The notes beneath the pieces were generated by a model. It worked only from the letters and a program-made list of their open reading frames with translations. It did no database searches and was not told the DNA's origin. Positions 1-9,369 of a stretch of DNA of 43,117 nucleotides are shown here, piece by piece (within the stretch, counting starts at the first letter, position 1; every line of letters starts with the position of its first letter). Both the position numbers and the translations under genes were made by a program. This DNA is from Dimorphilus gyrociliatus (taxonomy: Eukaryota > Annelida > Polychaeta > Dinophilidae), in NCBI GenBank assembly GCA_904063045.1, contig CAJFCJ010000167.1, positions 10,854 to 53,970 on the forward strand, in the 5' to 3' direction.

Positions 1-1096
1 TTTAAAAGGTTTTGTATTCAACCAGTTTTTTTAATACTTTGGATGTTAAAGAGAGTTATCTATCTATTTATTTTTCTAAAAGCTTAATTTTCTATTTATA
101 AACTAACAAAATGAGTTTTTATAGATAAATTAGTCTCTAATACAGACATGTTGTTGCAATAATTCATATATTAATCCTTATATTTATATTTCATTATATA
201 TTCTCAGTCGGATCACATTCTGAATAATGTGACTACCATTTTGTAATTAAAATAGAATTCTCATTATAACATGTTTAAATAGCTATAATCGTTATCTTGT
301 ATAAAATCAAAATCAGGCTGTCCTACTTATATGCTGAATTAAACAAATAAGAATTGTGCATTCTATATCAATTTTTAGATTAACATCTCAAGTTTTTGTG
401 TCTTTGATATTTTAGAATAAAGTATACATTTTTTGTTTTTTTGAGAAGTGTAAGATAAAAAAATTCCCTTTGACCATTAAAACGAGTTTTTTAAAATTGA
501 AGAAATGTAGATAAATTATGATAAAAAACAATCAAATAGGTTTAAACTTTATTGAAAATTAAAGTATATTAGATTTTTTATTAAAAAATAACATTGGTTT
601 GAAAAGGCTATTTTGGGTTGCTGAGTATAAAAAAATTGATGAAATTAGGTTTCTAATGGTTAAAATATAAAAACTTAATAAAAAATAAATCCATTAATTT
701 TTATAGACTATTAATTTTTTCATCATTACTAAATTTTAATAATAAAAACATAACAAGTGAAATAAATAATTATTTTAATTAACATCAGAAAGCAATAAAC
801 TGAAGTAAAATCTTAGACTAAAATGTAAAACGAAAAGGAAGAAATCATTAAGGTTGAATAGTACAACTCAATAAGGTTTTATTCCAAAAATAAAATACAA
901 CTTTGGTGAAGGCTGTAAAAAAATAAGGCATAGAAGGATTTGATAAATTCAATGTTAAGTAAAAAATAGAATATCCTACCTTTTTTTAAAAACACGTTTC
1001 TAAAAATATAACAATATATTATTATTCAACAAAGAGTTATATTTCAAAGTACTACTTTTTTAGTAAGTAGTTTATTTTGGTAGAGCTTTTTTGAGA
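1..1096. other. A+T-rich region, no gene seen
   Basis: Stop codons are dense in all frames and I recognise no protein motif, RNA gene or tandem repeat. It may hold transposon debris too decayed to read, since the adjacent segment is a clear relic. Confidence 0.5.
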
Positions 1097-2080
1097 CTGT
1101 TAAAAAAAATTAGACACTTATGAATTTATGGTTTCCTTCTATTTTAGAATAAGTAGATGTTTAATTTCATCCTTAAATGTCAAAAAAGTACTAATAAAAC
1201 AAAAGAAGAGAGGTTATAATTCTAAATAAGTCTAATTTATTATATCAAATAGTAGAACAACATTTAATATTCCCTAATCTTCAATGAGCTATATTGTAAA
1301 AGGCTATTACAAATATAATACGAATAAACATTTATGTAATAATGGTATGCCAAATAGAGTCAGTTCTCCCATAAGTAATCATATACTTAATCAAACTGAA
1401 AAAAGTTGTGTAAAAAACTACTTAATAAAATTGAAGAAATTTGTAGTTGACTTTACAGATATTACAATATGTGAATACTTTAATAATAAAAAAATGGTTT
1501 CGTATTCTCTAACAAAAAAGCTTTGATTAATGTGTTACCATATTCTTTTAAGTTTTAGGCAAGCAAGAAAAAAGTATTCAAAACAAGTGATAAAAAAATT
1601 TTAGTTAGTAAATAATGTGAATTAAAACTGCAAATTTCAGATTTGATGAAGACCTAATACACAATTTAATACCAGAGGAATTCTAAAACTCGATAGAGGT
1701 GATTTTGTATATGAAGGAATATTCAAACTCATATATGAAATGGATATAAGATACTATTGTAACATTCTAAGCTATTGTTTATTTAATTAGTCCTCTAAAA
1801 TAGGATTCTTTGACTATATTTTTTCCAGGATAATGATCTAAAGCACACAAGTTCATTAGCTAAATAGCTTTTCAATAAAAAGAACATCATAATTGAATAT
1901 CTGTTTGCCCATCATCAGATTGCAATCCAATCCTGAACCTCTAAAAAGAAAAATAGTTTTTTACTAGAATAAAGTACCAACTAGCTTATACCAAAGAAAA
2001 GAATCTCTTTCAATAAGCCTGTTTAGTCATTTATCTAACAAGAGTTATAAATAAAAAAGTATCCTGTTTTTTCTTAAGAG
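1097..2080 (+). pseudogene. Decayed Tc1/mariner transposase relic
   Basis: An 80-codon open stretch (1284-1526) contains KHLCNNGMPNRV. It aligns with KYLCNNGRPSKL in the HTH region of the Tc1 copy near 34.1 kb and keeps the same downstream spacing. Near 1828-1945 a translated stretch reads DNDLKHTSSLAK, then NKKNIIIEYL, the region of the second catalytic Asp in Tc1 transposases, but with stop codons. At 1097 a CTGTTAAAAAAAATTAGACAC-like end resembles the inner terminal repeat of the 33-34 kb element. The copy therefore belongs to the same subfamily but is much older. No right end was found, so the right limit is approximate. Confidence 0.65.
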
Positions 2081-2230
2081 TCTTAAAAACAAACATATTT
2101 TAAAACATTGATTAAAAATAAACATCTATTAAAAAAAATCAATATAAAAATTATTTTTAATAAAATTTAGGTAAATTTCTTTTCTTAGCACAATTAATAT
2201 CATAAAAAAATGCATTTAATAATTTTACAT

Positions 2231-2234
2231 CCCC
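2231..2234 (+). promoter_or_regulatory. CCC start-proximal motif of NAA20
   Basis: A CCCC run lies 9-12 nt before the NAA20 ATG in otherwise A/T sequence. This matches the known microsporidian C-rich start-proximal signal and supports the chosen start. Confidence 0.6.
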
Positions 2235-2242
2235 TAAATTAA

Positions 2243-2731
2243 ATGTATAATTTAGAATTATTTAATGCAGAACACATCTTATCGTTAAATTTAGTCAATT
2301 TAGACAGAAATACAGATAACTATAACTTCACTTATTACAATTATTACTTATATAACCACTCAGAAGATATGTTTGTCATTAAAAGTGTGAATAACAACAA
2401 CAGTTTAAAAATACATTCAGATCAAATAGTAGGTTATATGATAGGAAAACAAGAATATCATAAACAAGAAGAAATAGAATCTATTCATGTCACTGCTCTA
2501 AGTATATCCTGTTCGTTTAGAAAGCTAGGATTTGGTAAATACCTGATGGAAAAATTGGAAGAGAATGGAAAGTTGAGGAATTCTAAGTTTGTAGATTTGT
2601 TTGTAAGGAGTAAAAATGAACTTGCTATTAAGTTTTATAAAAGATGTGGGTATTACGTTTATAAAAGAGTTGAAGGATATTATTGTTTACCTGTAGAAGA
2701 TGCTTATGACATGAGAAAAGATTTAAATTGA
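2243..2731 (+). CDS. NAA20: NatB N-terminal acetyltransferase catalytic subunit (Naa20/Nat3)
   Basis: GNAT-fold enzyme that would transfer acetyl from acetyl-CoA to the initiator Met of nascent chains beginning Met-Asp, Met-Glu or Met-Asn, acting at the ribosome with the Naa25/Mdm20 auxiliary subunit. In the 162 residues I see the acetyl-CoA loop RKLGFG (about 93-98), the GNAT helix segment NELAIKFYKRCGY (125-137), and the NatB-type ending EDAYDMRKDL (152-161), which is close to diagnostic for Naa20. Length is slightly below the usual ~175-195. The ATG follows a CCCC motif, the stop is TGA, and the gene converges with the PP2A gene. An Asn-rich loop (about 49-53) looks like a lineage insertion. 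Confidence 0.88.
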   Translation: MYNLELFNAEHILSLNLVNLDRNTDNYNFTYYNYYLYNHSEDMFVIKSVNNNNSLKIHSDQIVGYMIGKQEYHKQEEIESIHVTALSISCSFRKLGFGKYLMEKLEENGKLRNSKFVDLFVRSKNELAIKFYKRCGYYVYKRVEGYYCLPVEDAYDMRKDLN

Positions 2732-2794
2732 TTTTAAATAAAATTTTATATAAATTTCTTATATTGAATACAATTTAAATATTTTATACAATTT

Positions 2795-2962
2795 AGTCTT
2801 ATATTAAATTATAAAAGTCTTGTATTAAATTATAAAAGTCTTGTATTGAATTATAAAAGTCTTGTATTGAATTATAGAAGTCTTATATTAAATTATAGAA
2901 GTCTTATATTAAATTATAAAAGTCTTATATTAAATTATAGAAGTCTTGTATTAAATATAAAT
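2795..2962. repeat. 21-bp tandem repeat, 8 copies
   Basis: Units begin with AGTCTT at 2795, 2816, 2837, 2858, 2879, 2900, 2921 and 2942, an exact 21-bp period (consensus agtcttatattaaattataa plus one base). The array sits between the converging 3' ends of NAA20 and the PP2A gene, so it probably contributes to both 3' UTRs. Confidence 0.9.
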
Positions 2963-2984
2963 TATTTATTAATCAGTATATTTA

Positions 2985-3932
2985 CTATATAAAATAATCA
3001 GGAATTCTTAAAATGTTTTCTTCACTATTCGTTTCTGGAGAAGGTTCAAACTGTGTAAAATCATAAGAACCAAGTTCGTCAACTTCCATTAGAGTAGCTA
3101 AATTACCACACCTATAACAATAATTAGGAGCTGAAAATAAAGTTACACATTCGTTTTGGTGGTTCCAACTGTAACCATTCATAACCAATTGATGAGCTCT
3201 ACAAAGCAACTTAAGTTTATTCCTCTTATTAAATTCTTGAGTAATATCTTCTCCAAAGGTAAAACCAGCTCCTCTAGCTGAAGGTCCCCACCCTTTTTTT
3301 TCGTCAGGATCAGACCATAAAATATCACACATAGCACCCTCATGAGGAACTTCCATCTTTCTATCTAATTTTTGTAGTTGGTCTAAAGTATCAATAGAAG
3401 GACTAAGTCCACCATGACAGCAAAAAATCTGATCATTAATAGTAGCAGCAAGTGGAAGAAAGTCGAATAAATCTGTTAAGTATCTCCAAACATTAGAATT
3501 CCCGTATTTTCTCATTACTTCATCATAGAAACCATAAACCTGTGTAATTTGTCTACTTTCATGATTACCTCTGGTAAGATGAACTCTATCTGGATTCTTA
3601 AGCTTTAAAGCTAACAAAAGACAAATAGTTTCTACTGAATGAAAACCTCTATCAACGAAATCTCCCATAAAAAGATAATTAGTATTTGGTGGTAGACCAC
3701 CTACCTTAAACAATTCTATTAAATCGTAAAATTGACCGTGAATGTCACCACAGATAGTTATAGGAGACTTTAAAGCTATAATATTAGGATAAGTAGAGAG
3801 TTGTTGTTTTGAGAGTTCACAAAGCTTGAATATTTCAGTTTCTGTGAGTAATTGACATGCAAATAGTTTTGAAAGGTAAGTATCTAACATTTGATTGGGG
3901 TTTAAAAATACCTTATTTTTTAAAGTTATCAT
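2985..3932 (-). CDS. Serine/threonine phosphatase PP2A catalytic subunit
   Basis: PPP-family metallophosphatase, the likely catalytic subunit of PP2A. All metal and phosphate motifs are present: GDIHG (62-66), GDFVDRG (90-96), GNHE (122-125), HGG (173-175), RAH (245-247) and APNYCYR (268-274). The segment [11 protein letters not shown] and the ending PDYFI point to PP2A rather than PP1 or PP4. The last residue is Ile where PP2A normally ends in Leu, the residue carboxymethylated by LCMT1. At 315 residues it has the normal length. No CCC motif lies directly upstream; the 5' flank is a long oligo-T region. Close paralogues PP4 and PP6 are the main alternatives. Confidence 0.88.
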   Translation of the reverse strand: MITLKNKVFLNPNQMLDTYLSKLFACQLLTETEIFKLCELSKQQLSTYPNIIALKSPITICGDIHGQFYDLIELFKVGGLPPNTNYLFMGDFVDRGFHSVETICLLLALKLKNPDRVHLTRGNHESRQITQVYGFYDEVMRKYGNSNVWRYLTDLFDFLPLAATINDQIFCCHGGLSPSIDTLDQLQKLDRKMEVPHEGAMCDILWSDPDEKKGWGPSARGAGFTFGEDITQEFNKRNKLKLLCRAHQLVMNGYSWNHQNECVTLFSAPNYCYRCGNLATLMEVDELGSYDFTQFEPSPETNSEENILRIPDYFI

Positions 3933-3935
3933 TTT

Positions 3936-4158
3936 TTTTAGTTTAATAATATTTTTTATTAAAATTAATTTTTTTTTATTTTTTAATATTTTTTTTTTTT
4001 AATTTTTTTTATTTTTAATTTTTTTTAAAATTATTTTTTTTTATTTTTTTTATTAAAAGAGTTTGTTTAATTTTTTTTAATTTTTTAATATTTTTAATTT
4101 TTTTATTTTTTAAAATTATTTTATTAAAATTATTTTTTTTTATTATTATCATAAAAAG

Positions 4159-4200
<42 letters not shown>

Positions 4201-4235
4201 CATAAAAGTCTTTTTTTTAATTTTTTAATTTTTTT
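3936..4235. repeat. Homopolymeric T/A low-complexity tract
   Basis: Long T runs, including an almost pure T tract around 4160-4200, fill the space between the PP2A start and the 3' end of the small gene downstream. A poly-Lys reading frame here is a composition artefact. Confidence 0.85.
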
Positions 4236-4264
4236 ATAAAATAAGTTTAATAACAAAATTTAAA

Positions 4265-4444
4265 CTAGCTAAATTCATTCTTTAAAGAAAGAAGAAGGTT
4301 GTTGTATTTCTCATCAATTGATAAAAGATCCTCTCCAATTGGGGTTTTATTTCTATTTCTTCGTATTCCATTTTCTATTGTTTTACTATTCAATACATTC
4401 TTTTTCTTCTCACTTTCATCTTTTATTGAAGCTACGTTACCCAT
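4265..4444 (-). CDS. 59-residue protein with N-myristoylation-type start
   Basis: A clean short frame, ATG at 4444 and TAG at 4265, in balanced sequence between a poly-T desert and a transposon. The protein begins MGNVAS, which fits the N-myristoyltransferase consensus (Gly2, Ser6) and would anchor it to membranes. A basic, polar middle (DESEKKKN, IRRNRNK) leads to an acidic-amphipathic end (GEDLLSIDEKY, NNLLLSLKNEF) that could form a helix. The base composition is clearly richer than the flanks, which argues for real coding sequence. ACCT lies directly before ATG, a weak form of the CCC signal. The transposon at 4544 inserted about 95 bp upstream of its start. I do not recognise a family. 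Confidence 0.55.
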   Translation of the reverse strand: MGNVASIKDESEKKKNVLNSKTIENGIRRNRNKTPIGEDLLSIDEKYNNLLLSLKNEFS

Positions 4445-4538
4445 AGGTTCTATTTTTTTTAATTTTTTATAGAAAATATTATTTTAGAAAAAGTTCTTTT
4501 TTAGGAAATATTTATTTAATACTTAAATTCTAGAATAA

Positions 4539-4543
4539 AACAT
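4539..4543. repeat. Target-site duplication, left copy (AACAT)
   Basis: AACAT flanks the left TGTTG end of the integrase-type transposon; the same five bases follow the right CAACA end at 6387-6391. Confidence 0.7.
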
Positions 4544-4867
4544 TGTTGCAACAAAAAGTGTCCGGGTTGCAAAAAGTGTCCGGCCTTAAATAGCATTTAT
4601 TTATAAAAATAAAGTGATTTGTAAACTTTTTTATTTTTTTTTCAATTATAAATTTACTAAAAAGAGTAAGAGCTTCGTGACAAAAAGTGTCCTGGTAATT
4701 TAATAGGGGTCTCCTTTAATAAATTAATAGGAAAAAATGGATAAGTGTCAATGGCTGACAAAAAGTGTCCGGGGTATTTTTTTAGAGATTTTATCAACAT
4801 TATAAGGTAAATTTAATAGATATTATGATTTTAATTAAAAATATAGTTTTTCTGAATTTTTTAGATA
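4544..4867 (+). repeat. Left terminal inverted repeat of the integrase-type transposon
   Basis: Inverse match to 6063-6386. Four CAAAAAGTGTCC motifs occur from about 4552, 4570, 4681 and 4760. Its inner 43 bp contain the ATG and first 14 codons of the transposase gene. Confidence 0.85.
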
Positions 4868-6069
4868 AAAATTTACTTATAAAGTATCCCATGTCTACAA
4901 ATTTACTAATTGAGAACGATGAAGAAAAAAATAATATAATTATTTATCTATCTAATAAAACATATCCTATGAACTTTGACGATTCCCAAAAGAGAGTGTT
5001 ACGTAGGAAGTGTAAAAACCTAGTGTTAAGAAATGGACTATTGAAGATGGTTGATGATAGGATAGAGAAAGACATAATTCTAAGATCAGAAATAAATAAA
5101 AGAAAAGAAATAATAATGGAGAAGCATAACGTTGATCATGCCCGGGGAAGAGTTGTGTTTAATAGAGTAAGACAAAGATATGTGGGGATTACCATAAATG
5201 ATGTTAATAGTCTTTTAGAAAGCTGTGAAAATTGTTTAAGGGAGACGCCTCCAGCTTTTGTTGAATCTATTACACCTATAATACCATCATATCCAAGGGA
5301 AAGGTTAATAGTTGATACTGTTGATCTCAGTGTATATTCCCAACATAACAATGGATTGAAATACGTTTTCACAATGATTGATAGTTTTACTAAATTTGGA
5401 TGGGTTTACACGGCTAATAACAAGAACTCAGAGACCTTTTCTGCTATTCTAGAACAGCACTTTTATAAAGAAGGAACTTGGGAAATTTTTCATAGTGATA
5501 ATGGAGGTGAATTCAGAAACAATAGAGTGGAGAGTATTTTAACCAGATTTAATGTAATTTCTACACATGGCAGACCATATCATCCCCAATCACAAGGGCA
5601 AGTTGAGCGTTTTAATCGTACAATTAAATCGAGAATAAGAAAATCTTTTGGCTTTAACCAATTTGATTGGCATAATCATATTGATAGGATTGTATATTAT
5701 TACAATAATACAGCTCATAGAAGCACAGGAATCAAACCATTTCTGTTATTTAAAGGATTCGATAGCGAGCTGTTGAATAATATGAATACAACAACTTTCT
5801 CTGATGAAGCAAGATTAAGTTTATTAAACTATGTAGAAACATATCGCAGAGAATTTTCCATTAGATCATCTCAGCAAATAAGAATAGGGGATAGAGTGTT
5901 ACTGGTTAAGCCATATAGCCCAACTATAAGAAGAAGGGCCCTTGAGTCACTTTATTTTGATGATATTTATGTAGTTGAAGAAATAAATGGTGAAAGAATC
6001 ATTATTAAAAGTCAAAACTCTGAAGAGACAAAACAAACTTCAATACGCTGTGTGAAGAAAATTATCTAA
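4825..6069 (+). CDS. Gypsy-integrase-type DDE transposase (Ginger/KRBA2-like)
   Basis: This 414-residue protein has the layout of a retroviral/gypsy integrase: an HHCC zinc finger (H101, H105, C134, C137), then a DDE catalytic core. The core shows D164 or D167 in VDTVDLS, D225 in HSDNGGEF and E261 in QGQVERFN, with 35 residues between the second Asp and the Glu (DD35E). A C-terminal SH3-like tail follows (IRIGDRVLLVKPY). It would bind the four-fold motif in the inverted repeats and catalyse excision and insertion. The frame is fully open. Start and stop codons both lie inside the inverted repeats; Met23 at 4891 is the first start outside them. No CCC precedes the start. Similar proteins are often annotated as KRAB-A domain-containing protein 2. 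Confidence 0.85.
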   Translation: MILIKNIVFLNFLDKNLLIKYPMSTNLLIENDEEKNNIIIYLSNKTYPMNFDDSQKRVLRRKCKNLVLRNGLLKMVDDRIEKDIILRSEINKRKEIIMEKHNVDHARGRVVFNRVRQRYVGITINDVNSLLESCENCLRETPPAFVESITPIIPSYPRERLIVDTVDLSVYSQHNNGLKYVFTMIDSFTKFGWVYTANNKNSETFSAILEQHFYKEGTWEIFHSDNGGEFRNNRVESILTRFNVISTHGRPYHPQSQGQVERFNRTIKSRIRKSFGFNQFDWHNHIDRIVYYYNNTAHRSTGIKPFLLFKGFDSELLNNMNTTTFSDEARLSLLNYVETYRREFSIRSSQQIRIGDRVLLVKPYSPTIRRRALESLYFDDIYVVEEINGERIIIKSQNSEETKQTSIRCVKKII

Positions 6070-6386
6070 AAAATTCAGAAAAACTATATTTTTAATTAAA
6101 ATCATAATATCTATTAAATTTACCTTATAATGTTGATAAAATCTCTAAAAAAATACCCCGGACACTTTTTGTCAGCCATTGACACTTATCCATTTTTTCC
6201 TATTAATTTATTAAAGGAGACCCCTATTAAATTACCAGGACACTTTTTGTCACGAAGCTCTTACTCTTTTTAGTAAATTTATAATTGAAAAAAAAATAAA
6301 AAAGTTTACAAATCACTTTATTTTTATAAATAAATGCTATTTAAGGCCGGACACTTTTTGCAACCCGGACACTTTATGCTACAACA
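6063..6386 (-). repeat. Right terminal inverted repeat of the integrase-type transposon
   Basis: Inverse match to 4544-4867 with differences only near the tip (TGTTGTAGCAT here against TGTTGCAACAA). It contains the stop codon of the transposase. The duplicated target AACAT follows at 6387-6391. Confidence 0.85.
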
Positions 6387-6426
6387 AACATCATTTAAAG
6401 TCTTTTTATTAATAAAACTGTTATTT

Positions 6427-7605
6427 TCATAAATTAATCTTTTTGATATTTTCAGCACGACTTTCTTTAGGGCAATAAGGACACTTTAGTCTTACTGCTT
6501 TTTGTGCTAGTCTTCCAACTGCTTCTGCTGATACGACATGGTAACACTCAAGTACCATTGGTGGATTGGATGGTGAATGTGGTGTTTTAAGTACTGGACA
6601 GACAAATATTGAGTGAAATGTATTTTTCTTTGACACAGGAAGTTCAATGAAAAAGTAATTTTTACCTGAGTCTGTTTTATTTACTAGATCTGTTTTACTA
6701 TTAAATTCAGAGTTTATTATATTTGGTTCCACTTTGCTATTCAAGTTTGTGTTTAAAACTTTCATCTGGGAAAGATACTCTATTGATTCTAAACCTGCCT
6801 TATAAAAAATTTCGAGAGGTGATTTTTCCAGAATGAATTCTTTCTGACGGAAAATCACTTTTATTAAAGACTTGAGATGATCAATCGACGATTTAAGTAT
6901 TCTTTTCTTTGATGTGTCATCTGATGTTATAAATTTGGTTAACCTTTTCAGTCTACTTGAATATTTTACAGTTCTATCATTTCTTTCAAACTTAATACCA
7001 TTTTTAACATGTGAATTATCAATATTATTACTGTTTTTATCTTCTCTTTTATTGTTCATATGCGTATTAATTTCATCATCATCTCTTAAATTTATAAATA
7101 TTCTTTCATCTTTAAAAGAAGCTCTGAACCACTCAAAAGCATTTTGAATAGAAACAAAACCAATTAACATAAATTTGACTGCCTTAAAATAAAACATTAA
7201 TTCAGAGTCTTTAAAAAATGACAGGTTTTTTTGGATATACTTCTCTAATACAGTTACATCCGAGTTGTCAATTCCTTCTAATATTTGAATATAAACTTTA
7301 AAATTTTTGTAGTAATTTAAATAGAAACTCTTCCTTTTTGTTTCTATTCTAGTTAGAAATAGCTTTGCTAATTTCAAGTCCTTTCTTATTAAATAATCTA
7401 ATATTAAAAAATTTGTACTAAAATTGGTATTAGATGCAATATCTGTATAAAGATTTGCTGTGTTAACAAGAACAGATGATTTAAGCTTAGTATAATCTAA
7501 TTTTAACTCTGATATTAAACTTTCTGTATTTTTTATTACATCTTCTTCTGAAGAAGAGTTTATAACTTTATTTATACTTTCTATAGGCTTTTGTACTTGC
7601 TTCAT
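6427..7605 (-). CDS. GID/CTLH ubiquitin-ligase subunit, RMD5/GID2-like
   Basis: The C-terminus carries the degenerate RING of the Rmd5/Gid2 family: FVCPV, then NPPMVLECYHV, a spacer, and RLKCPYCPKES, with C336, C354, H356, C375 and C378 visible and several canonical zinc ligands absent, as in this family. The first ~190 residues are helical and fit a LisH-CTLH-CRA body (for example LEGIDNSDVTVLEKYIQK). A polar, Asn-rich insert near residues 180-200 is probably disordered. In yeast, Gid2 and Gid9 form the catalytic RING pair of an E3 that degrades gluconeogenic enzymes; the microsporidian substrate is unknown. Length 392 is close to yeast Gid2. MAEA/Gid9 is the main alternative. No CCC precedes the ATG. 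Confidence 0.75.
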   Translation of the reverse strand: MKQVQKPIESINKVINSSSEEDVIKNTESLISELKLDYTKLKSSVLVNTANLYTDIASNTNFSTNFLILDYLIRKDLKLAKLFLTRIETKRKSFYLNYYKNFKVYIQILEGIDNSDVTVLEKYIQKNLSFFKDSELMFYFKAVKFMLIGFVSIQNAFEWFRASFKDERIFINLRDDDEINTHMNNKREDKNSNNIDNSHVKNGIKFERNDRTVKYSSRLKRLTKFITSDDTSKKRILKSSIDHLKSLIKVIFRQKEFILEKSPLEIFYKAGLESIEYLSQMKVLNTNLNSKVEPNIINSEFNSKTDLVNKTDSGKNYFFIELPVSKKNTFHSIFVCPVLKTPHSPSNPPMVLECYHVVSAEAVGRLAQKAVRLKCPYCPKESRAENIKKINL

Positions 7606-7914
7606 CTATTTTTTAACTTATTTTATAGTTTTATTAGTTATCTGATACATTTAATGTTTGAGCTAGATTATTTAGAATTAGAACTTTGTATACACAATAA
7701 AGTTATGTCCGTTATTTTAACATTCGTTGTTTGAAACTTTCTGATTTAGAATGTATTTTAAAACATTCCATCCTAAGAACAGATATACTTTCTAATTTGT
7801 ATAAAACCATAGATCTGTTTTAATCAAGCATCATGTTTGGTTTTAAATATCGTATTAATTTTTTAAATACTGTATATTTTATTTAAATAAGCGGTGTTCC
7901 TTACTATTTTTGTT

Positions 7915-8757
7915 ATGCAAAATCATAATTTTCATGTTTTTTTTCAAACCAGGAATTTTTCTTACAAAAAATGTTTTACTTTTTTAATAAAAAATATACT
8001 TTCGCAAGCATTTTATATGTTTCTATTTTTCTTAGCTGTTTGTCGAACTGCAACAGCAGAATCTTATGCTGATGATGATAGAGAGATACAATGTTCTATG
8101 GAAGATAAGATATACGAGATTCACTTAAATATTCACTCAGATCAGGCTGTAATACAAGCAATAAAAGATACATCAGAGCATTCTTTCGATAGAGGTGCTG
8201 GAACAACAACAGAAGCTTTAGAGGATTATTTTGGGTATGTTAATGCAGAACTTAACAAATATTTACAGCGTTTTAAAGTTCAGATTAAGCTAGGCCTGAA
8301 TGCAGAGTCGACTAAAACTTTTATAGATGCTTATAACTCAAAGCAGTCCTGTGAAGTTAAAGACCCCGTTATAGCTATGACCAGTGAGGTCTTTTCATAT
8401 GTGAAAAATTCTTATGATAACAATATTGGAATACAACTTTTTATATTCAGCTGTATTTATATAGATGAGAGAGCAGAACTTCATACTGTATTTAATAATG
8501 AGATGTGTGGTAGAGTAATAGGAGTTATATGGAAGGGCAGAGAGGAAACTAAGATTCTTCTAAGAAATGCTATTATGGATGCTCTTACTGGGTTGTCAAA
8601 CACTGTTTCGGATAGTTTCCAGGATGACTTGGTGATAAGCGGGCACTTATGCTCCTTTGTAAGTAAATGTGTAGGTATGGGATCCTCTGCTATCGGACAA
8701 ATTATTTATGAGAATTCTTCAGAGAGTACACCATCTGCAATTGAATATGAATATTAA
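7915..8757 (+). CDS. Unknown, probably secreted protein
   Basis: The first ATG of the frame is at 7915 (280 residues); an in-frame ATG at 8017 would instead place a signal peptide, MFLFFLAVCRTATAES, at the very N-terminus (247 residues), which is attractive. The mature part is acidic, mixed alpha/beta, with six Cys suggesting disulphides and secretion to spore wall or host. The order of segments, VQIKLGLN, a Cys, VFSYVKN, IQLFIFSC, MCGRVIGVIW, then a helix LLRNAIMDAL where a metallopeptidase would carry HExxH, and a Cys pair near the end, recalls a reprolysin fold without catalytic His. That is a weak hypothesis only. No homologue was recognised. Confidence 0.6.
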   Translation: MQNHNFHVFFQTRNFSYKKCFTFLIKNILSQAFYMFLFFLAVCRTATAESYADDDREIQCSMEDKIYEIHLNIHSDQAVIQAIKDTSEHSFDRGAGTTTEALEDYFGYVNAELNKYLQRFKVQIKLGLNAESTKTFIDAYNSKQSCEVKDPVIAMTSEVFSYVKNSYDNNIGIQLFIFSCIYIDERAELHTVFNNEMCGRVIGVIWKGREETKILLRNAIMDALTGLSNTVSDSFQDDLVISGHLCSFVSKCVGMGSSAIGQIIYENSSESTPSAIEYEY

Positions 8758-9369
8758 CATAAAACCTTCAAAAGCATGTTATTTATAAACCGATTAAATT
8801 TTAAGAGAACAAACGATATAATTAAATTATTTCTATACAAACAATTTATAAACCAACTAAAGTTGTATATAAAAGTAAAACAGGTACTTTTTAAAGAAAC
8901 GATATAACTATATCATTTTTATACAAAGTTAAAGTAAAAGTTATGTTTATTTAGTATAAAACTAGATTTTAAGCACTTATTATTTTTGTTATTACAATTT
9001 ATAATGATAACATGAAATTACAGCCATTTTAAATTTTTTTAATTTTCTGTTTATTTCATTCGTTTAACATTGAATATTCTTCTAATATTAAAGGTTTAAT
9101 GTTAATTATCCTAATAAGAATAAAAAATAAAGATTTTATATAAAAGTAGAAAAATTGAAATATAGGTTCAAAAAAGATTTATAAAATAAAATACAGATGT
9201 AAATTAATTATGATTATCTATAAATATGATAATAATATATTAAATTTTCTAGATAACAAAATAAGAGTAAAAGAAAGTAAATAAAGAAAAATTTTAAATT
9301 ATTTTTAAACTTAACTAAATCGGGCTTTTAATAATATTTACTTTAGGATTTAATAACAGTCACAAGAAA
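8758..9369. other. A+T-rich intergenic region
   Basis: No open frame, RNA or clear repeat is visible between the secreted-protein gene and the left end of the next Merlin copy. Confidence 0.5.

Larger units (their letters stand above)
4544..6386 (+). mobile_element. Ginger-like (gypsy-integrase type) DNA transposon, 1.84 kb
   Basis: One integrase-like gene is enclosed by two 324-bp inverted repeats (4544-4867 and 6063-6386) that I read as identical except for three substitutions in the outer 11 nt. The ends are TGTTG...CAACA, flanked by a perfect 5-bp duplication AACAT. Each repeat holds four copies of CAAAAAGTGTCC, plausible transposase-binding sites. There is no reverse transcriptase, gag or LTR. 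This fits the Ginger class, cut-and-paste elements derived from gypsy-type integrases, although a 4-bp duplication is usual for Ginger1. It lies between the 59-codon gene and the GID2-like gene, and looks recent and possibly active. Confidence 0.8.

Noticed and set aside
4015-4203. Lys-rich 62-codon frame on the minus strand
   Set aside because: Pure product of T runs in low-complexity sequence.
4825-6069. Retrotransposon pol fragment
   Set aside because: There is no reverse transcriptase, RNase H or LTR, and the gene sits within inverted, not direct, repeats.
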